NCBI GenBank assembly: GCA_017354895.1
Contig: CP071493.1
Span: 1,302,001 to 1,366,000, forward strand
Direction of reading: 5' to 3'
Length of the DNA: 64,000 nucleotides
DNA from: Podospora comata
Taxonomy: Eukaryota > Ascomycota > Sordariomycetes > Sordariales > Podosporaceae
The position numbers were made by a program, and so were the translations under genes. How positions within the stretch are numbered: the first letter of the stretch is position 1; each line of letters begins with the position of its first letter. Positions 22,654-32,942 of this stretch are shown here, in pieces. Under the pieces are notes generated by a model. That model had not been told where the DNA came from. It did not search any database and saw only the letters and a program-made list of their open reading frames with translations.

Positions 22654-25600
22654 CTTGACCGGCTTCTCTCAGCACTACGTGGCTCTCGCGAGGCAGGTCA
22701 AATGTCAGAAGCGATGGTGATTATATGCTGTTATCGTAGTGTGATGATGCTGAGCTGTACGGAATTGTGCTGTCTTGCTGAAGATGTCGTGTCTTGTTGA
22801 AGAGGAAAGCGTGTGAAATAAAGTCAAAGGTGGTTGACAAAGATCGGCACCGAAACAGGCAGGTGATGATGTATGGTGGGCAAGAAGAGAGGGAAGAAGG
22901 AAATTGGGGTCCACGGGACCGGTGTGGATCCCGGGGCACTTAAGTACAGCACGGCAGGAGGGCGTGCGGATGGTGCGGATGCAGATGGCTTTGGTCCCTG
23001 GAACGGCTGGACGGGGGGAACAGGCTGTCGGGTGGGTCGGGGGCGTCTTGGTCAGTCGCAGTCAGAAGTCAGAATACTTGGTGCCCGGAATCTGCAGAGC
23101 GTGAATCGCTCTCGGTGTATCGGAAGGTCTGGGTGTGAGAACCTGACGTGGACGGCAAACGAGAGGACGGGAAGAATGGAAGAAGCTCTGCCTAGGTGGC
23201 TGTAAAGCACGGCCCGAAGAAGGAGAGAGAGAGACAGCTCACAGCGGAGGCAAGTCGAGAGGCCCAAACAGTTTCCATGTGGGCGGGAAGTCGGTGGTGG
23301 TAGGTGGTGGTGCGTGGTGCGACCTTGGGTCAGGAACACGCCTGCCAGCCACTGATAGCCACTGCTAGCCACAGAGCAGCCAGTTGGGACTTACAGGAGA
23401 GTGCCACGAGTGCTCCGGAAAGGGAGAGTCATAGAGGTGCGGTGGCACACTTGCATGTGCCTCTGCCGCCATCTGACTGGCAGCCATCGTATCCAACTCC
23501 GATATTCCGCCAGGGGCGAGCAGTTTGCGCCGACCAAACACCAAGCAACGCACGCACGCAACCATCGGGCTGGCCGCCTCAGCTGCATCCCATTATCTGC
23601 CAATAACGTCGCCTCGTTGTTTCCCTCGCCCGCTTTGGAATTCCTTTTTTCTGCTTCCGGACCTTTTCCAACAGCGCATCTCCCTGTGTGGGGAGCACCA
23701 TGGACAGCTCACCAACTAAACTTGCTGTCCAAAGTAGATTCGCCTGAATGGGCCATAGCGCACCGTTGGACTCTCCATGCATCTAGATGACTCGCTGGCT
23801 CGCTGGGCTGAGCTCAGCTTGAACCCAATGCCCACCTCCTTCTCATGGAATCGTGGAATCGTGGAATCGTGGTGATCATCGTGGCATTGGTTTGATCTTC
23901 AACCGCAGACCCAGACAGGCACGTTGTGTTTATTCCCACGGCCGCTTTCGCCGACGCCCACGCCCAGGTGTCTGACCTCAGCTGCGAACATCAGCAGCGA
24001 CTGCGGAATCACCCAGTCCGACTCTGCACTGCAGTGCGATAAAATGTCGGCCTCCTCAACGGGCCTCGACCGGAGGAATTCTGCTAACTTCCCCATTCCC
24101 ACCCAGCCATCAAATCCAACAAAGCATCTCATGATCCTCAAAAGACAACCCCCTCCTCGGCCCCCTGCTCTCACTGACCGCCAGATCCCAGCCAAGGAGA
24201 CCCGCAGAGCCCTGGGCTTCCAAAGTGGAGAGATCTGAGGATGACGTCGGAGTTCATCAAGGGACACCGACTCTGAAAATCTATTTTTTCTCTTCTTTTC
24301 AAGTCACTTGAGCAGCCAAATCCCGCCTCGTTTGTTTTGTTTGGCGCCACGCTCGCACAAAACACCCGCTAATCTAGCATGTCCCCATCGACCGGAACCG
24401 ACTCTCAGTTTTCACACGTAACGACAAGACAGGGCTCACTGGGCGGGATGGCATGTGGGTAGGTGGTGGTGGTGGTGGTCGTCGTTTTGGCCAGATATCT
24501 GCTCTGTTCCTTCTTTCTCCAGCTACTATTGATTGATATATCTGCAGCTGCCCGACAACATGCCTGGAAGGTCGACAGTGGTCAGGTAATATGGGCTCGG
24601 CTGGCGGTGAACATGGCGTCTACCTAACCGCCTATCCAATCAAGGCCGCCACGGAGCCTGTCTAAGTCATCCACCGGCCGGGTCTCGGTCACGGCGACCG
24701 CCCTCCAACGGCAACCGAGCCCTTTGACTATCGGCGAATGGGATGACGCAACCTTCGGGTCAGGAAGCTTTCCCCACGCCTGGATGTTTCTTCTCTACTA
24801 CCCTCTTTATCCTTCAGGATCGGTAGCTGTGCCCGAGAAACACATGTGTGGTGCCGCATCCCATCTGCACGTTTGTTGGCGCAAACCGCATCTCCGCCCT
24901 GCACCTGGGGCAATGTTTCTTGTCTTGTGTATTGTGTAAACCATTCTCCCCGGCCCTAATCCTAACGGGGCGCATGTCGCCGTGCGCTGCTCGAGAGTTG
25001 TTAGCGAGACCGGAGCGGGGCCCGGTCGGGCAGTTTGATGCCGATGTAGTGACCGGTCCTGGGCATTCCCGACCCGCGGCCGATATATATTACATATGCC
25101 ACCGGCGACAAAAGCAGCCCTTGTGATGTGGTCTCTTGACACCCTGTAATTTCATCCTGCTGTCTCCGGAGCCAGGAAAAGGGAGATCTGGAACAATACC
25201 GCCAGAGCACTTTTCTCTCCTCAGACGGGTGGTTGGTGGTGAGGCGTGAGCGAGTATCAGTAAGATGAGAGGGGATGGTTCTCCCGGCCAGTTGATGCGG
25301 CCCCGCGGGGCCACCACCCTGGGGTGTTACTCGCCGCTCACCATCATGATCATCCATGATCCAACCGAAGGGTTCGGCAGCTCTGTCAGTTTCCCTGGCA
25401 CGGAAAAAAAAACATTGGCCGGTTATCAAGGCCCAAGATGTTTGCACAGAGCCCAGAGGATTACGCAATCGTTCAGTCTCTTTTTGAGGAACTGGTGATG
25501 GTGGTTGCATCTTGTGGCCGCATGGAAGAGGCGAGCTCTCCTCTTCTGAATTTGCACAACGTTGCGATCTCGTGTGAATTTTGTTACCTGGGCACCCTCA

Positions 25601-25670
25601 CCACAAAATAGTTGACACACAAAAGTAAGTTAACCTATACAACCCTGTGAACTGCTTTACACTTTAAAAG
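22654..25670. other. Gene-free 3 kb
   Basis: No protein gene is supported on either strand. A small tandem repeat of three GGAATCGT units lies at 23847-23870. Composition is mixed, with GC-rich parts. I see no tRNA. Confidence 0.45.
23847..23870. repeat. Three tandem 8-nt units (GGAATCGT)
   Basis: Three perfect copies in a gene-free region. Confidence 0.9.
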
Positions 25671-25775
25671 TAACTTAATAGGCCTTTAAATAATCTTTCA
25701 AAGCCTGTTAACTATCTTTGAAGACCTATTGATTATCTTCAAAGGCCTATGGACTCTCATTCAAGGCATGTTAGC
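25671..25775 (+). repeat. Diverged tandem array of five 21-nt units, inverse of the 20.55-kb array
   Basis: Five 21-nt units can be phased as NNNCTTNNNAGGCCTNTTAA. Examples are the units at 25692-25712, 25713-25733 and 25734-25754. In the plus orientation they read as Y/N-L-x-R/K-P-x-[ND] heptads interrupted by stops, matching the minus-strand reading of the array at 20554-20700. They are AT-rich and clearly more decayed than that array. The flank from about 25625 may hold further degenerate units. Confidence 0.75.
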
Positions 25776-26126
25776 CTACTTTAGTATCTCAATAATTTTG
25801 TGGCAAGGGTGCTGGGATGGGGTGGTGCACAGACTGACCCATGATGGAATTTCTTGGTGTTGAGGAATGGTTGGTTCTCACGATTTACACAGGTGCATAT
25901 CTTGTGATATGAGTCTTCTTTTTACGTCAACCTCGTACACACGGCTTGACATTCCTTTGCTATCATTCAATTCGATAGCCCAGGAGGGTAGAGCAATTTA
26001 TCAATGGTTTGCAACATGCTACCAGTGGTGGTTGCCATCCACCTCTCACTTCACACCACCAAAATGTCCATCATCATCATCATCATCATCACCACCTCAT
26101 AACCACAAAATCCAACCTTACCCTTT
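25776..26126. other. Intergenic upstream of the 5S rRNA gene
   Basis: A CAT/ATC trinucleotide microsatellite lies at 26069-26091, just before the 5S gene. Nothing else is supported. Confidence 0.55.
26069..26091. repeat. ATC trinucleotide microsatellite
   Basis: Seven or more ATC units ending about 35 nt before the 5S rRNA gene. Confidence 0.9.
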
Positions 26127-26245
26127 ACATACGACCATACCCAGTTGAAAATACGGCATCCCGTCCGCTCTGCCCGAGTCAAACAGCTGAAGGGCCGAAC
26201 TAGTACTCAGGTGGGTGACCACTGGGGAATCCTCGGTGTTGTATG
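26127..26245 (+). rRNA. Dispersed 5S ribosomal RNA gene
   Basis: The start ACATACGACCATACCC and the end GGTGTTGTATGT pair to form helix I (ACATACGAC with GTTGTATGT, one G-U pair). The conserved core CATCCCGTCCGCTCTG and the internal promoter region GTGGGTGACCAC are present. A run of T (26245-26250) follows as the RNA polymerase III terminator. The length is about 119 nt. Single 5S genes scattered between protein genes are known in Neurospora and relatives. Some loop positions differ from the Neurospora type I recall, so it may be a minor sequence class, but the stems I checked still pair. Confidence 0.9.
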
Positions 26246-26250
26246 TTTTT

Positions 26251-27015
26251 GCTCCACCCTTCAAGATCCACTTTTGTACTTTTGAGGCTTTGTAGAACTG
26301 TTTCGAAGTATTTTTTCCTTTTTCCCCCCCCATCTTACCCAACACTATGTTGGTTGGAGCAAGTACGAGTCTATGGGTGAGACTGATTTTTTATTTTTAT
26401 TTTGTTTTTTGGGGGGGCGGCTTTGTCTTATTTGGACACATGTCTCTTCGTAAACATCGTCACACAGTTGGGCTGCCAACATCTTGAGACTGACAGAAAC
26501 CATCAATACCTTTGAACTTGGAACACAAGTCAGTAAATATCTAGACACCATCATCATATCTATGTCATTGGTTGATAGGGGCCTCACAGCGGCTGAAGAC
26601 TTTTGATTCACATCTCGGTAATTAGAGCGCTGATCAACAGTTTTGTTCCCCAAAAAGTCTTCAAAAAAGAAAATGGCTGATAATTCGGGTAATCTTCACC
26701 AGCTGACTGACTCAACGCCATGCCTATAGTACTTGGTGCTAGTTCAAAGCCGTTGAGGAATGGATCATCATCGGTGGTGGGTTGACCAGCTGAAGAGAGA
26801 CATTATCGCCGTTCCGGCGAAATAAAATATCTCAAGCGGTGTAACAAGGGTTGCTTTCTGGTCATATATGAAGATAGATCATAAATGAAAAGGTCTTCTT
26901 CATCTCTACTATGAACAACTTTTGTCAAGCCATATCTTTTCCCTGCTTATCACGGGCCAACACAACTAGAGATATAAACACCATAACTGGTGCCAATACG
27001 TCAACACCCGGCACA
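26251..27015. other. Intergenic / promoter of the small secreted protein gene
   Basis: It is AT-rich with no supported gene. A TATAAA element lies at about 26975, some 40 nt before the proposed ATG at 27016. Confidence 0.5.
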
Positions 27016-27285
27016 ATGAAGGTACTCCTTCCCCTTGTCTCCATTTAAACCATGAAAGCAAGACTAATAACAACAATTCAGTTCACTCTCCTCCTCACCC
27101 TAGCAGCAACCACCACCGCCGTCGCCTATCCCTTAATCGACATCTCCCTCGGCACCCCAAGGTTCGTTTGCCCCAGCCGGGTCCAGGCCTTCTGCAGCGC
27201 GAGCAGCATCCACAGCGGCTGCACTGCAGCGGGCGAGTTCCGGAGTGATGCCATGGATACCTGTGGGCAGTGTGTTTGTGTCTGA
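27016..27285 (+). CDS. Small secreted cysteine-rich protein, 69 aa
   Basis: Exon 1 is just ATG AAG (27016-27021). A 60-nt intron follows (27022-27081, donor GTACTC, branch GACTAAT, acceptor TTCAG). Exon 2 runs from 27082 to 27285. The product starts MKFTLLLTLAATTTAVA, an excellent secretion signal likely cut after the Ala near residue 17. The mature part of about 52 residues has six cysteines in the order C-x7-C-x8-C-x14-C-x2-C-x1-C (ending CGQCVCV), which suggests disulphide bonding. Without splicing, an ATG at 27052 gives a less convincing start (MKARLITTIQ...). This resembles small secreted effector-like or antimicrobial proteins, but no family is recognised. Confidence 0.7.
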
Positions 27286-27650
27286 GGTCCCCCGACACTA
27301 TAGAAATCTGGAATATGACGGAGCTTGTACATATATCTCAAGGGAGGAAGTATTGATAAAAAACTCAAAATTTGAATTGTCCATGCGCTTGTCAACCTCC
27401 TTTTCTGCAGAGTGGTGATGAGAACGAAGATGTTTGAGAAAAGAATAATCATAAAAATGATATGCCTCCAGTTCAGGACTACCAAATGTCCCAGTGTATA
27501 TATACGCCAGTGATGAAAACCCAATAGTAACAAAAGAAAGTAGGATATGATGATGCCACCTCGTCCGCCAAAATCCCAGTGTTGTCCTGTCATCCAAAAA
27601 CTGACCATGCTAGCCCACCCATATACCTAAATCCTCATCCATCATATGCC
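27286..27650. other. Intergenic 3' flank
   Basis: This short AT-rich stretch lies after the secreted protein gene. No gene is supported. Confidence 0.5.
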
Positions 27651-28163
27651 TCATGAAATCTGCCCCAACAACTCCCTCGCACTCCCCAATATCCCCCCCC
27701 TTTCTCCCTCTGGATACCACCTCCCCTTCCACCTCCTCTCCCTCTCCTTCTCCCTCCTCTTCACCCTCTCTAAATACTCCCTCTTCCACCTATCATCCCC
27801 CCACCTCCCTCTCCTCTCCCTAATCCACTCCACCATCTCCCCCAGCTTTTCCACCAGCACCTTCAACTCTTCCTCCTGGATTCCCTCGTTCTTCTCAACA
27901 ACAATTTTAGTCTTATCCCCCCCGCAACGCTCGCAAAACCCACCCCCATAACACCTCCCCACCGCCGCAGCAGCAACCGGAAAAAGAGCCTCAACCGGCA
28001 AACAAGACACCTAGTCCGCCACCGGCCCGCCCCTCCCCCCAGATGCCACCGGTTCGGCCGCCCCCGCAGCCGACATCTTTGGCGTTGACGGCGGCCACGG
28101 CCCAGACGATGAAGCTACAGAGCTGATGTCGGGGTATTTCCTGCCTGAGACTCCTTCACATTT
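27651..28163 (-). other. Possible C-terminal exon of the DUF7514-type gene (one in-frame TAG)
   Basis: On the minus strand, 28163-28014 is open for 50 codons (CEGVSGRKYPDISSVASSSG onward). A TAG at 28013-28011 follows, and then 119 further codons are open in the same frame down to a stop at 27651. The second part has a CxxC element (GRCYGGGFCERCGGDK) and long charged helices (EELKVLVEKLGEMVEWIRER, KREYLERVKRREKERERR). The frame is the same as the main exon upstream. A last intron at 28164-28295 (donor GTAACT, acceptor CTAG) would join the first 50 codons and remove the hydrophobic end predicted otherwise. The 119-codon part would then be a further exon, or unrelated. Confidence 0.35.
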
Positions 28164-28178
28164 CTAGTCAGTTTTATC

Positions 28179-30662
28179 TTATTCCATGAGAGTATGCCGG
28201 GGGATCATGTTGAGGAGCAACATCAAGGGGAGGAACCAGGAGGAGGAGGAGTTGGGGTCTAGGCTGTGGTAGTCAGGGTTATTCGTACCAGTTACTCCCG
28301 CCCCGGCAGGACTAGGCATTCGCTCTCTGCCCTCGTTGGGGTGTGGTCTTTCTCTCTCACGGTTTCTGTCACGATCGCGGGACCGGCGAGGGGAGCGTTC
28401 CATCCGTGGGGGTTCACGGGGGGTGGCCCGCGGGGAAGACAACCGCTCGTCCCTTCGCCAGCGCTCCCGATCGTCATGGTAGCGGTCTCGTTCTCTTTCT
28501 CGCTCTCGTTCTCGACGATCTCGTTCCCGGTCGCTAAGTCGTTGGTCCCTCTCCCGATCTCGGAGGTGGTCACGGTCGCGGACTTCGCGGTCGAGGTCCC
28601 GACGGCGGTCGATGTCGGCGTGGCTGCTTGTGCGGCGGTGGTTGTCCGGACGGGAGAGGTAAGGGCCGCCGTTGTTGCGGGTGTAGCCCCGGACCGAAGA
28701 AATGTCGTCGTCGGATTCGACCTCGATAACGCGGTGGCCGCCGTTGCGGTGGAGGGAAGCGGCTGCTGCGGCTGGGGCTGGGGGACCGCGGTCTCTTCCG
28801 CGGTCGCTGGCTCGGTCGCTGTGTCTCCTCTCGTCGCTGTCTCGTTCACGGTCGCTGTGTCGTCTTGCCTCTCTTTCGCGGTCCGACTCTCGTGTTGGAC
28901 GCTTGTCTCGCTCCCTGTCCCTCTCCCGCTCCCGTGCTCTATCCCTCTCTCTGTCTCGCTCTCTGTCTCTTTCCCGTTCTCGCTCCCGTTCTCTGTCAAA
29001 GGCAGCTTCGGCAGCTCTTTGGCGCTCCCTCTCGCGCTCCCGGCTTGACTGTTTCCTGCTTCTTCGGATGCGCTCGTCCTCTGAATCAGTAGAGTCCGTC
29101 TCGTCGTGAGACCACGACCGGTTCAGCCTCGAACTGGGAAGATCTCCATCTCTGCTACCCCTAGAGGCAGTTACCACCACTGGTACCGGGCCTTCCTTTC
29201 TTCCTCGTGACCCGCTCAGGCTTCGTTGCCGCTCGCTGGCCGGTGGCATGCCCGTCACAAAGCTGGTGAGCTTGTCTTTGAGGTCATACAGAGTGCTTTT
29301 CCGCCTGTGCTCGTCGTCCCCTCTTGGTGTTGTCCTACCACTGTCACCTGGCGATGGTCGTGGTGAGTGGGTTCTTACGCCGGGGTGGGCATGTGGGTGC
29401 GATGTTGGAATGGGAGGTGGAGGCATGCTTGTGCGGATGATACGGGGCAACTCCTCGGAGCTGCCGGTATAAACGCGGCGAACACCGGGAATCGGGGGCT
29501 CGTTGGAAGGGCGCTGAGTCCGTCTTGGTGTTCGGGGACTGATCGGGGGTTCATCCGACTCCGATGTGCTGTATTGTCTGGGCTGGCTGTGACGACGCGG
29601 TTGCGGGCTGCGATCAGGGCCGAGGTGAGGTATCCTAACTGATGGGCGGCCCTCCATAGGTGAGTGCGGATAATCGGAGAAGCTCCTTCGGCGTGATGGT
29701 TCATCGGAGGAAGACTGGCGATGAAGGTAGTGCTCCCGCTCCCTGGCAGCCTGTTCTCTGGCCCGCTCTCGCTCTCGTTCTGGTGATCTTGATGGCCCTG
29801 GTGCTACATTCACATATGTCACCTTGACTGGACGAGAGCCAAAGTAGTCGCGAGGTGTCCCTGGCTGTGGTGTCGGCGGGACGTGGTGAACATTGTATGA
29901 GGGGATCCTGCGCTCTGCATACGTTGGCTTCGGCTCCTCTCTTGGCTTCTCCTTGGGCTTCTCCTTGGGCTCCTCTGCAGCTGCTTCCTGGATATGCTTA
30001 GCCTTGCACTCCTGATACCACCGATCAGTGTCGATGTCTGTATCCTGGGGCAGCGCTTCCTTGGGCAAGTCGGCAGGGAACTGGAAGGCAGTGTCAGGGT
30101 GCTTCAGGCCCCAGTGCTTGGCCGCATATTGGAGGACTGGGACTTGTTCCTGTGGCTCAAGCAGTGTCTGGATTGCCTGCCACCGCACAAAGCCCTTCGT
30201 TGTCAAAGCTGGAATCGATGGGGGAGCGTAGTCGTCTTCTGTTGGCAAGAGCCAGTGTTGACAGCCGAGACCCTGGAAAACATCGGATATGAAGGGGTTG
30301 TCCATATCGACAAATAGGACTACCATGGCCGTTATTAGCTTTGCACATTGTTTGAGTAAGGTAAGATGCCGCCGTCCCACTCACAGTCAAAATTGTAACC
30401 GGCAGCCTTGTAGAAGGCTGCTAGCTTCTTTGGCGTCAAGTACCTATCATTCTTGTCACCGATCTCCTTGATCTAAACGCGCAGACCATTGTTAGTAAAG
30501 GCTCCATTTCTCCATCTCTGGGCAACATACGATATGTAGTGAGAGCGCCCTCAAAAACGCATCGAGGATAGGGGTCGGAGTGGGAATCGGCTTCGCTGTG
30601 GTGAAGAGGTAGCCATAGTAGGCGTTGCCGTCCTCGGCGTCTGTTGCGGTTGGATTCGCCAT
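28179..30662 (-). CDS. DUF7514-type protein with long Arg/Glu/Asp/Ser-rich tail, 786 aa (3' end uncertain)
   Basis: Three exons on the minus strand are 30662-30531, 30472-30385 and 30319-28179, with introns at 30473-30530 and 30320-30384. The N-terminal 170 residues form an ordered domain (YYGYLFTTAKPIPTPTPILD, YLTPKKLAAFYKAAGYNFD, LFVDMDNPFISDVFQGLGCQ, GFVRWQAIQTLLEPQEQVPV) that I match from memory to the fungal DUF7514 family. The rest is disordered: Lys/Glu/Pro repeats, then Ser/Arg-rich and Arg-Glu/Arg-Asp dipeptide tracts (about residues 455-710) like those of RNA-processing proteins. The function of the family is not known to me. As drawn, the gene ends in an odd hydrophobic tail (WFLPLMLLLNMIPRHTLME). 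A further intron with downstream exon(s) in 28163-27651 is an alternative. Confidence 0.82.
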
Positions 30663-31323
30663 TGCTTCAGTTGTCCCTCAGACCAGCTTCTTGCGATGTT
30701 GGCGTCGGCGTGAGGTGGTTATGAAATACACCAGTGCACATCATATCAGCCCCGACTCTGAGTTCGACCTCGTGGGCGGTGGGCGATAATCGGCGTTGGA
30801 GGTTGCTGTCGTGACACGATCGGGAGGGGCAAAAATAGGTGGTTTGCAGCAGGAGGGGTTCACAGCAGAGGGATCCGGACATGAGATAATTAACCAAATT
30901 CTTGGATCTAAAAGTAACGAAGGTAAGGTACCCTATCTGAAAAGTAGGCGGGCAGACAGGAAAGTCGCCGGGTTTCCAAGATGCTGAGTTGTAGTCGGGT
31001 ATGAAGCGAATAGCTCAGAGTCGCATTCGAGATGCTTCTTAGGCAGACTTGAGTCAACAAGAGTCTTCTTCAGCAAAGTGTTTGCAAGAATATCTGCGGC
31101 AGCTGTGCGCGGCGCTGTACCAAGTTGCGAAACCAACTCTGCGGGCCAACATATGGTTGACGCAACCAGTGACAGGGGTTCACCAAGTCTTTTTGCTGAG
31201 GGGGTGGACTGGTGGAGGGGCAGTAAGGGTTGGCAGGTTGGGTTCCAGGTTGGCAGCACCACCGCTGACGCTTCAACTGCTGACACGTGCTTCCGGTTTA
31301 CACAAGAAATCCAGCGCCTGCTT

Positions 31324-31353
31324 GTAGCTTCTCGTAGCTTCTCGTAGCTTCTT
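31324..31353. repeat. Three tandem 10-nt units (GTAGCTTCTC)
   Basis: Two perfect copies and one with a single change at the end, in a gene-free region. Confidence 0.85.
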
Positions 31354-32026
31354 TTGTACAGGCATACTCGGGGTCCTCTGCCCAAGACCCTGGATGAGGA
31401 ACTTAGTATCATGAATCTCAACTGCACGTACGATCTACCCTGAGATCCACCTCCGCGTGGCTGGGACAGATGATCTCGTGGCTCCGCTGCGTAGCCGTTA
31501 GAATCCGGGATCTCGAAGAATAAGAGGCTGGTGTTGACGTTGTGAAAAAGCGGGCGGAGGCCTGCCACTCAGAACCGTTCATCTGATTACAACATCAGAC
31601 CTATCTAGTGACCATGGCCATCAGGCGCGCGACAACAACACCAACTCAGGCGAACGAGGTCAAGACACACAATTTGGGACGGAATTACATTCAAAACATG
31701 AGGCCAACACTGTTGGCAGTTGAAAGACTGGAAAGACAAGCAACCATCCGTCCGCCCCAACATCTAAATAAACCCCGCACAGCTCTCGGTGTTATCCCAG
31801 ATTCATCTGATATATAGCTCTTTCCTCTATTTGATGTCATATCCAATATCTCCGAGAAACCATGCCAGAAACCGCACGTGCTGCTGTATCTTGGTGTAAC
31901 CGACCTCTGCTTTTGCTGCAGGGCACCCACATGCTGATGATGTCGACTGGTAACCTTGCCGTACCCAACCGCCCATACCCGGTCTCGGCACGGCCCCGGT
32001 CGGAGCCGGAAGGTGACCCAAGCCGG

Positions 32027-32068
32027 GAGACACGGACACAAGAGACACGGACACAAGAGACACGGAGG
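32027..32068. repeat. Nearly three tandem 15-nt units (GAGACACGGACACAA)
   Basis: Two perfect units and a partial third, just downstream of the GNAT gene on the other strand. Confidence 0.85.
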
Positions 32069-32180
32069 ACCCACCACCGGGCCACTGCATCCCTCATCAA
32101 ATCCAATAACCACCTCACACGTGCAATGTGTTGTGTGCACACCTTACACATTCTCCCCTAAACCTCTCCCAAACATGACA

Positions 32181-32942
32181 TCACCTCCCCCCCTTCCCAA
32201 CCACAAACCGATACGTAGGCAACCTCACCAACCCCCTCCCCCCCCCATCCTCCTCCTCCCAAGTCAAAAACCTCTCAAACCCACTCCCCTCCAAGATCCT
32301 CTGACTAGCCTTATTCCCCTCCGCCGTAACAGCAATAACCACCTCCTCCACCACCCCCCTTTCCCCTTCCCCTTCAACCACAACCACACTCCTCGGATCA
32401 ACCATCAACTCAACCACCCCCCTCTCCAACCCCCCCCAAATCCCCTCCCACCCCCTCATAAACTCCTTCCCAAACCCCCGCCCCCAATACTCCCGTCTAA
32501 ACATATACCCAATCTCCGGCCAGCCAAAACTCCACATCGCATCATGAAACCCCCCAATCCCAATCATTTTTCCTCCTTCTTCCCTCAAACAAATCGCACA
32601 GTTGTAATTCTCCCTCTCGTTCCCCTCCACAAAATTCTCCAACCTCTGCCACGTCTCCCCAATGTCTTTGTCCACCACCCCCAAATAAGTCCACACCATC
32701 ACCTCCGGCTGGGTTCGCAGTTTGTGCAAAGCCAGGAGGTCAGTCTTGGATAGAGGGCGGATGATGAGCCGTTCCGTGTACACTGCCTTCCTCTCCGCGT
32801 TTAAGGGGAAAGGTCGCTTGGGTAGTGTGGTTTTCACACGGACAAAGGTAGACTTGTCCGGCTTGGGGTCAATGACTCTGCTGTCGTCTGGATTGTTGGT
32901 GCCGTTTTTTATGGCGGCGACGTCGAGGGTGTTGTCGGCCAT
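32181..32942 (-). CDS. GNAT-family N-acetyltransferase (RimJ/RimL-like), 253 aa
   Basis: A single exon on the minus strand starts at the ATG at 32942. After a 50-residue polar N-terminus comes a GNAT fold. The first strand and helix are AVYTERLIIRPLSKTDLLAL. The acceptor-side strand is MIGIGGFHDAMWSFGWPEIG. The acetyl-CoA loop region is FRREYWGRGFGKEF, where R-x-x-x-G-R-G-F/G is the pyrophosphate-binding type motif. The last part has NKASQRILEGSGFERF, the family's typical NxxSxrvlekxGF end. Proteins of this type acetylate small amines, amino acids or protein N-termini; the substrate here cannot be told. A stretch rich in Val/Glu/Gly (residues about 182-205) is an insertion relative to the usual fold. 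Confidence 0.9.
   Translation of the reverse strand: MADNTLDVAAIKNGTNNPDDSRVIDPKPDKSTFVRVKTTLPKRPFPLNAERKAVYTERLIIRPLSKTDLLALHKLRTQPEVMVWTYLGVVDKDIGETWQRLENFVEGNERENYNCAICLREEGGKMIGIGGFHDAMWSFGWPEIGYMFRREYWGRGFGKEFMRGWEGIWGGLERGVVELMVDPRSVVVVEGEGERGVVEEVVIAVTAEGNKASQRILEGSGFERFLTWEEEDGGGRGLVRLPTYRFVVGKGGR

Larger units (their letters stand above)
30663..32180. other. Intergenic 1.5 kb
   Basis: It holds the promoter of the DUF7514-type gene at its left end. There is a three-unit 10-nt repeat (GTAGCTTCTC) at 31324-31353 and a three-unit 15-nt repeat (GAGACACGGACACAA) at 32027-32068. A 211-codon minus-strand open frame (31568-30933) has no ATG at its start and no recognisable content. I do not call a gene. 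Confidence 0.5.

Noticed and set aside
28266-29109. Long plus-strand open frames across the DUF7514-type gene
   Set aside because: They are antisense readings of the Arg-Glu/Arg-Asp dipeptide tract, whose sequence lacks stops in several frames.
30933-31568. 211-codon minus-strand open frame
   Set aside because: It begins without an ATG (first ATG about 50 codons in), overlaps a tandem 10-nt repeat, and the peptide resembles nothing.
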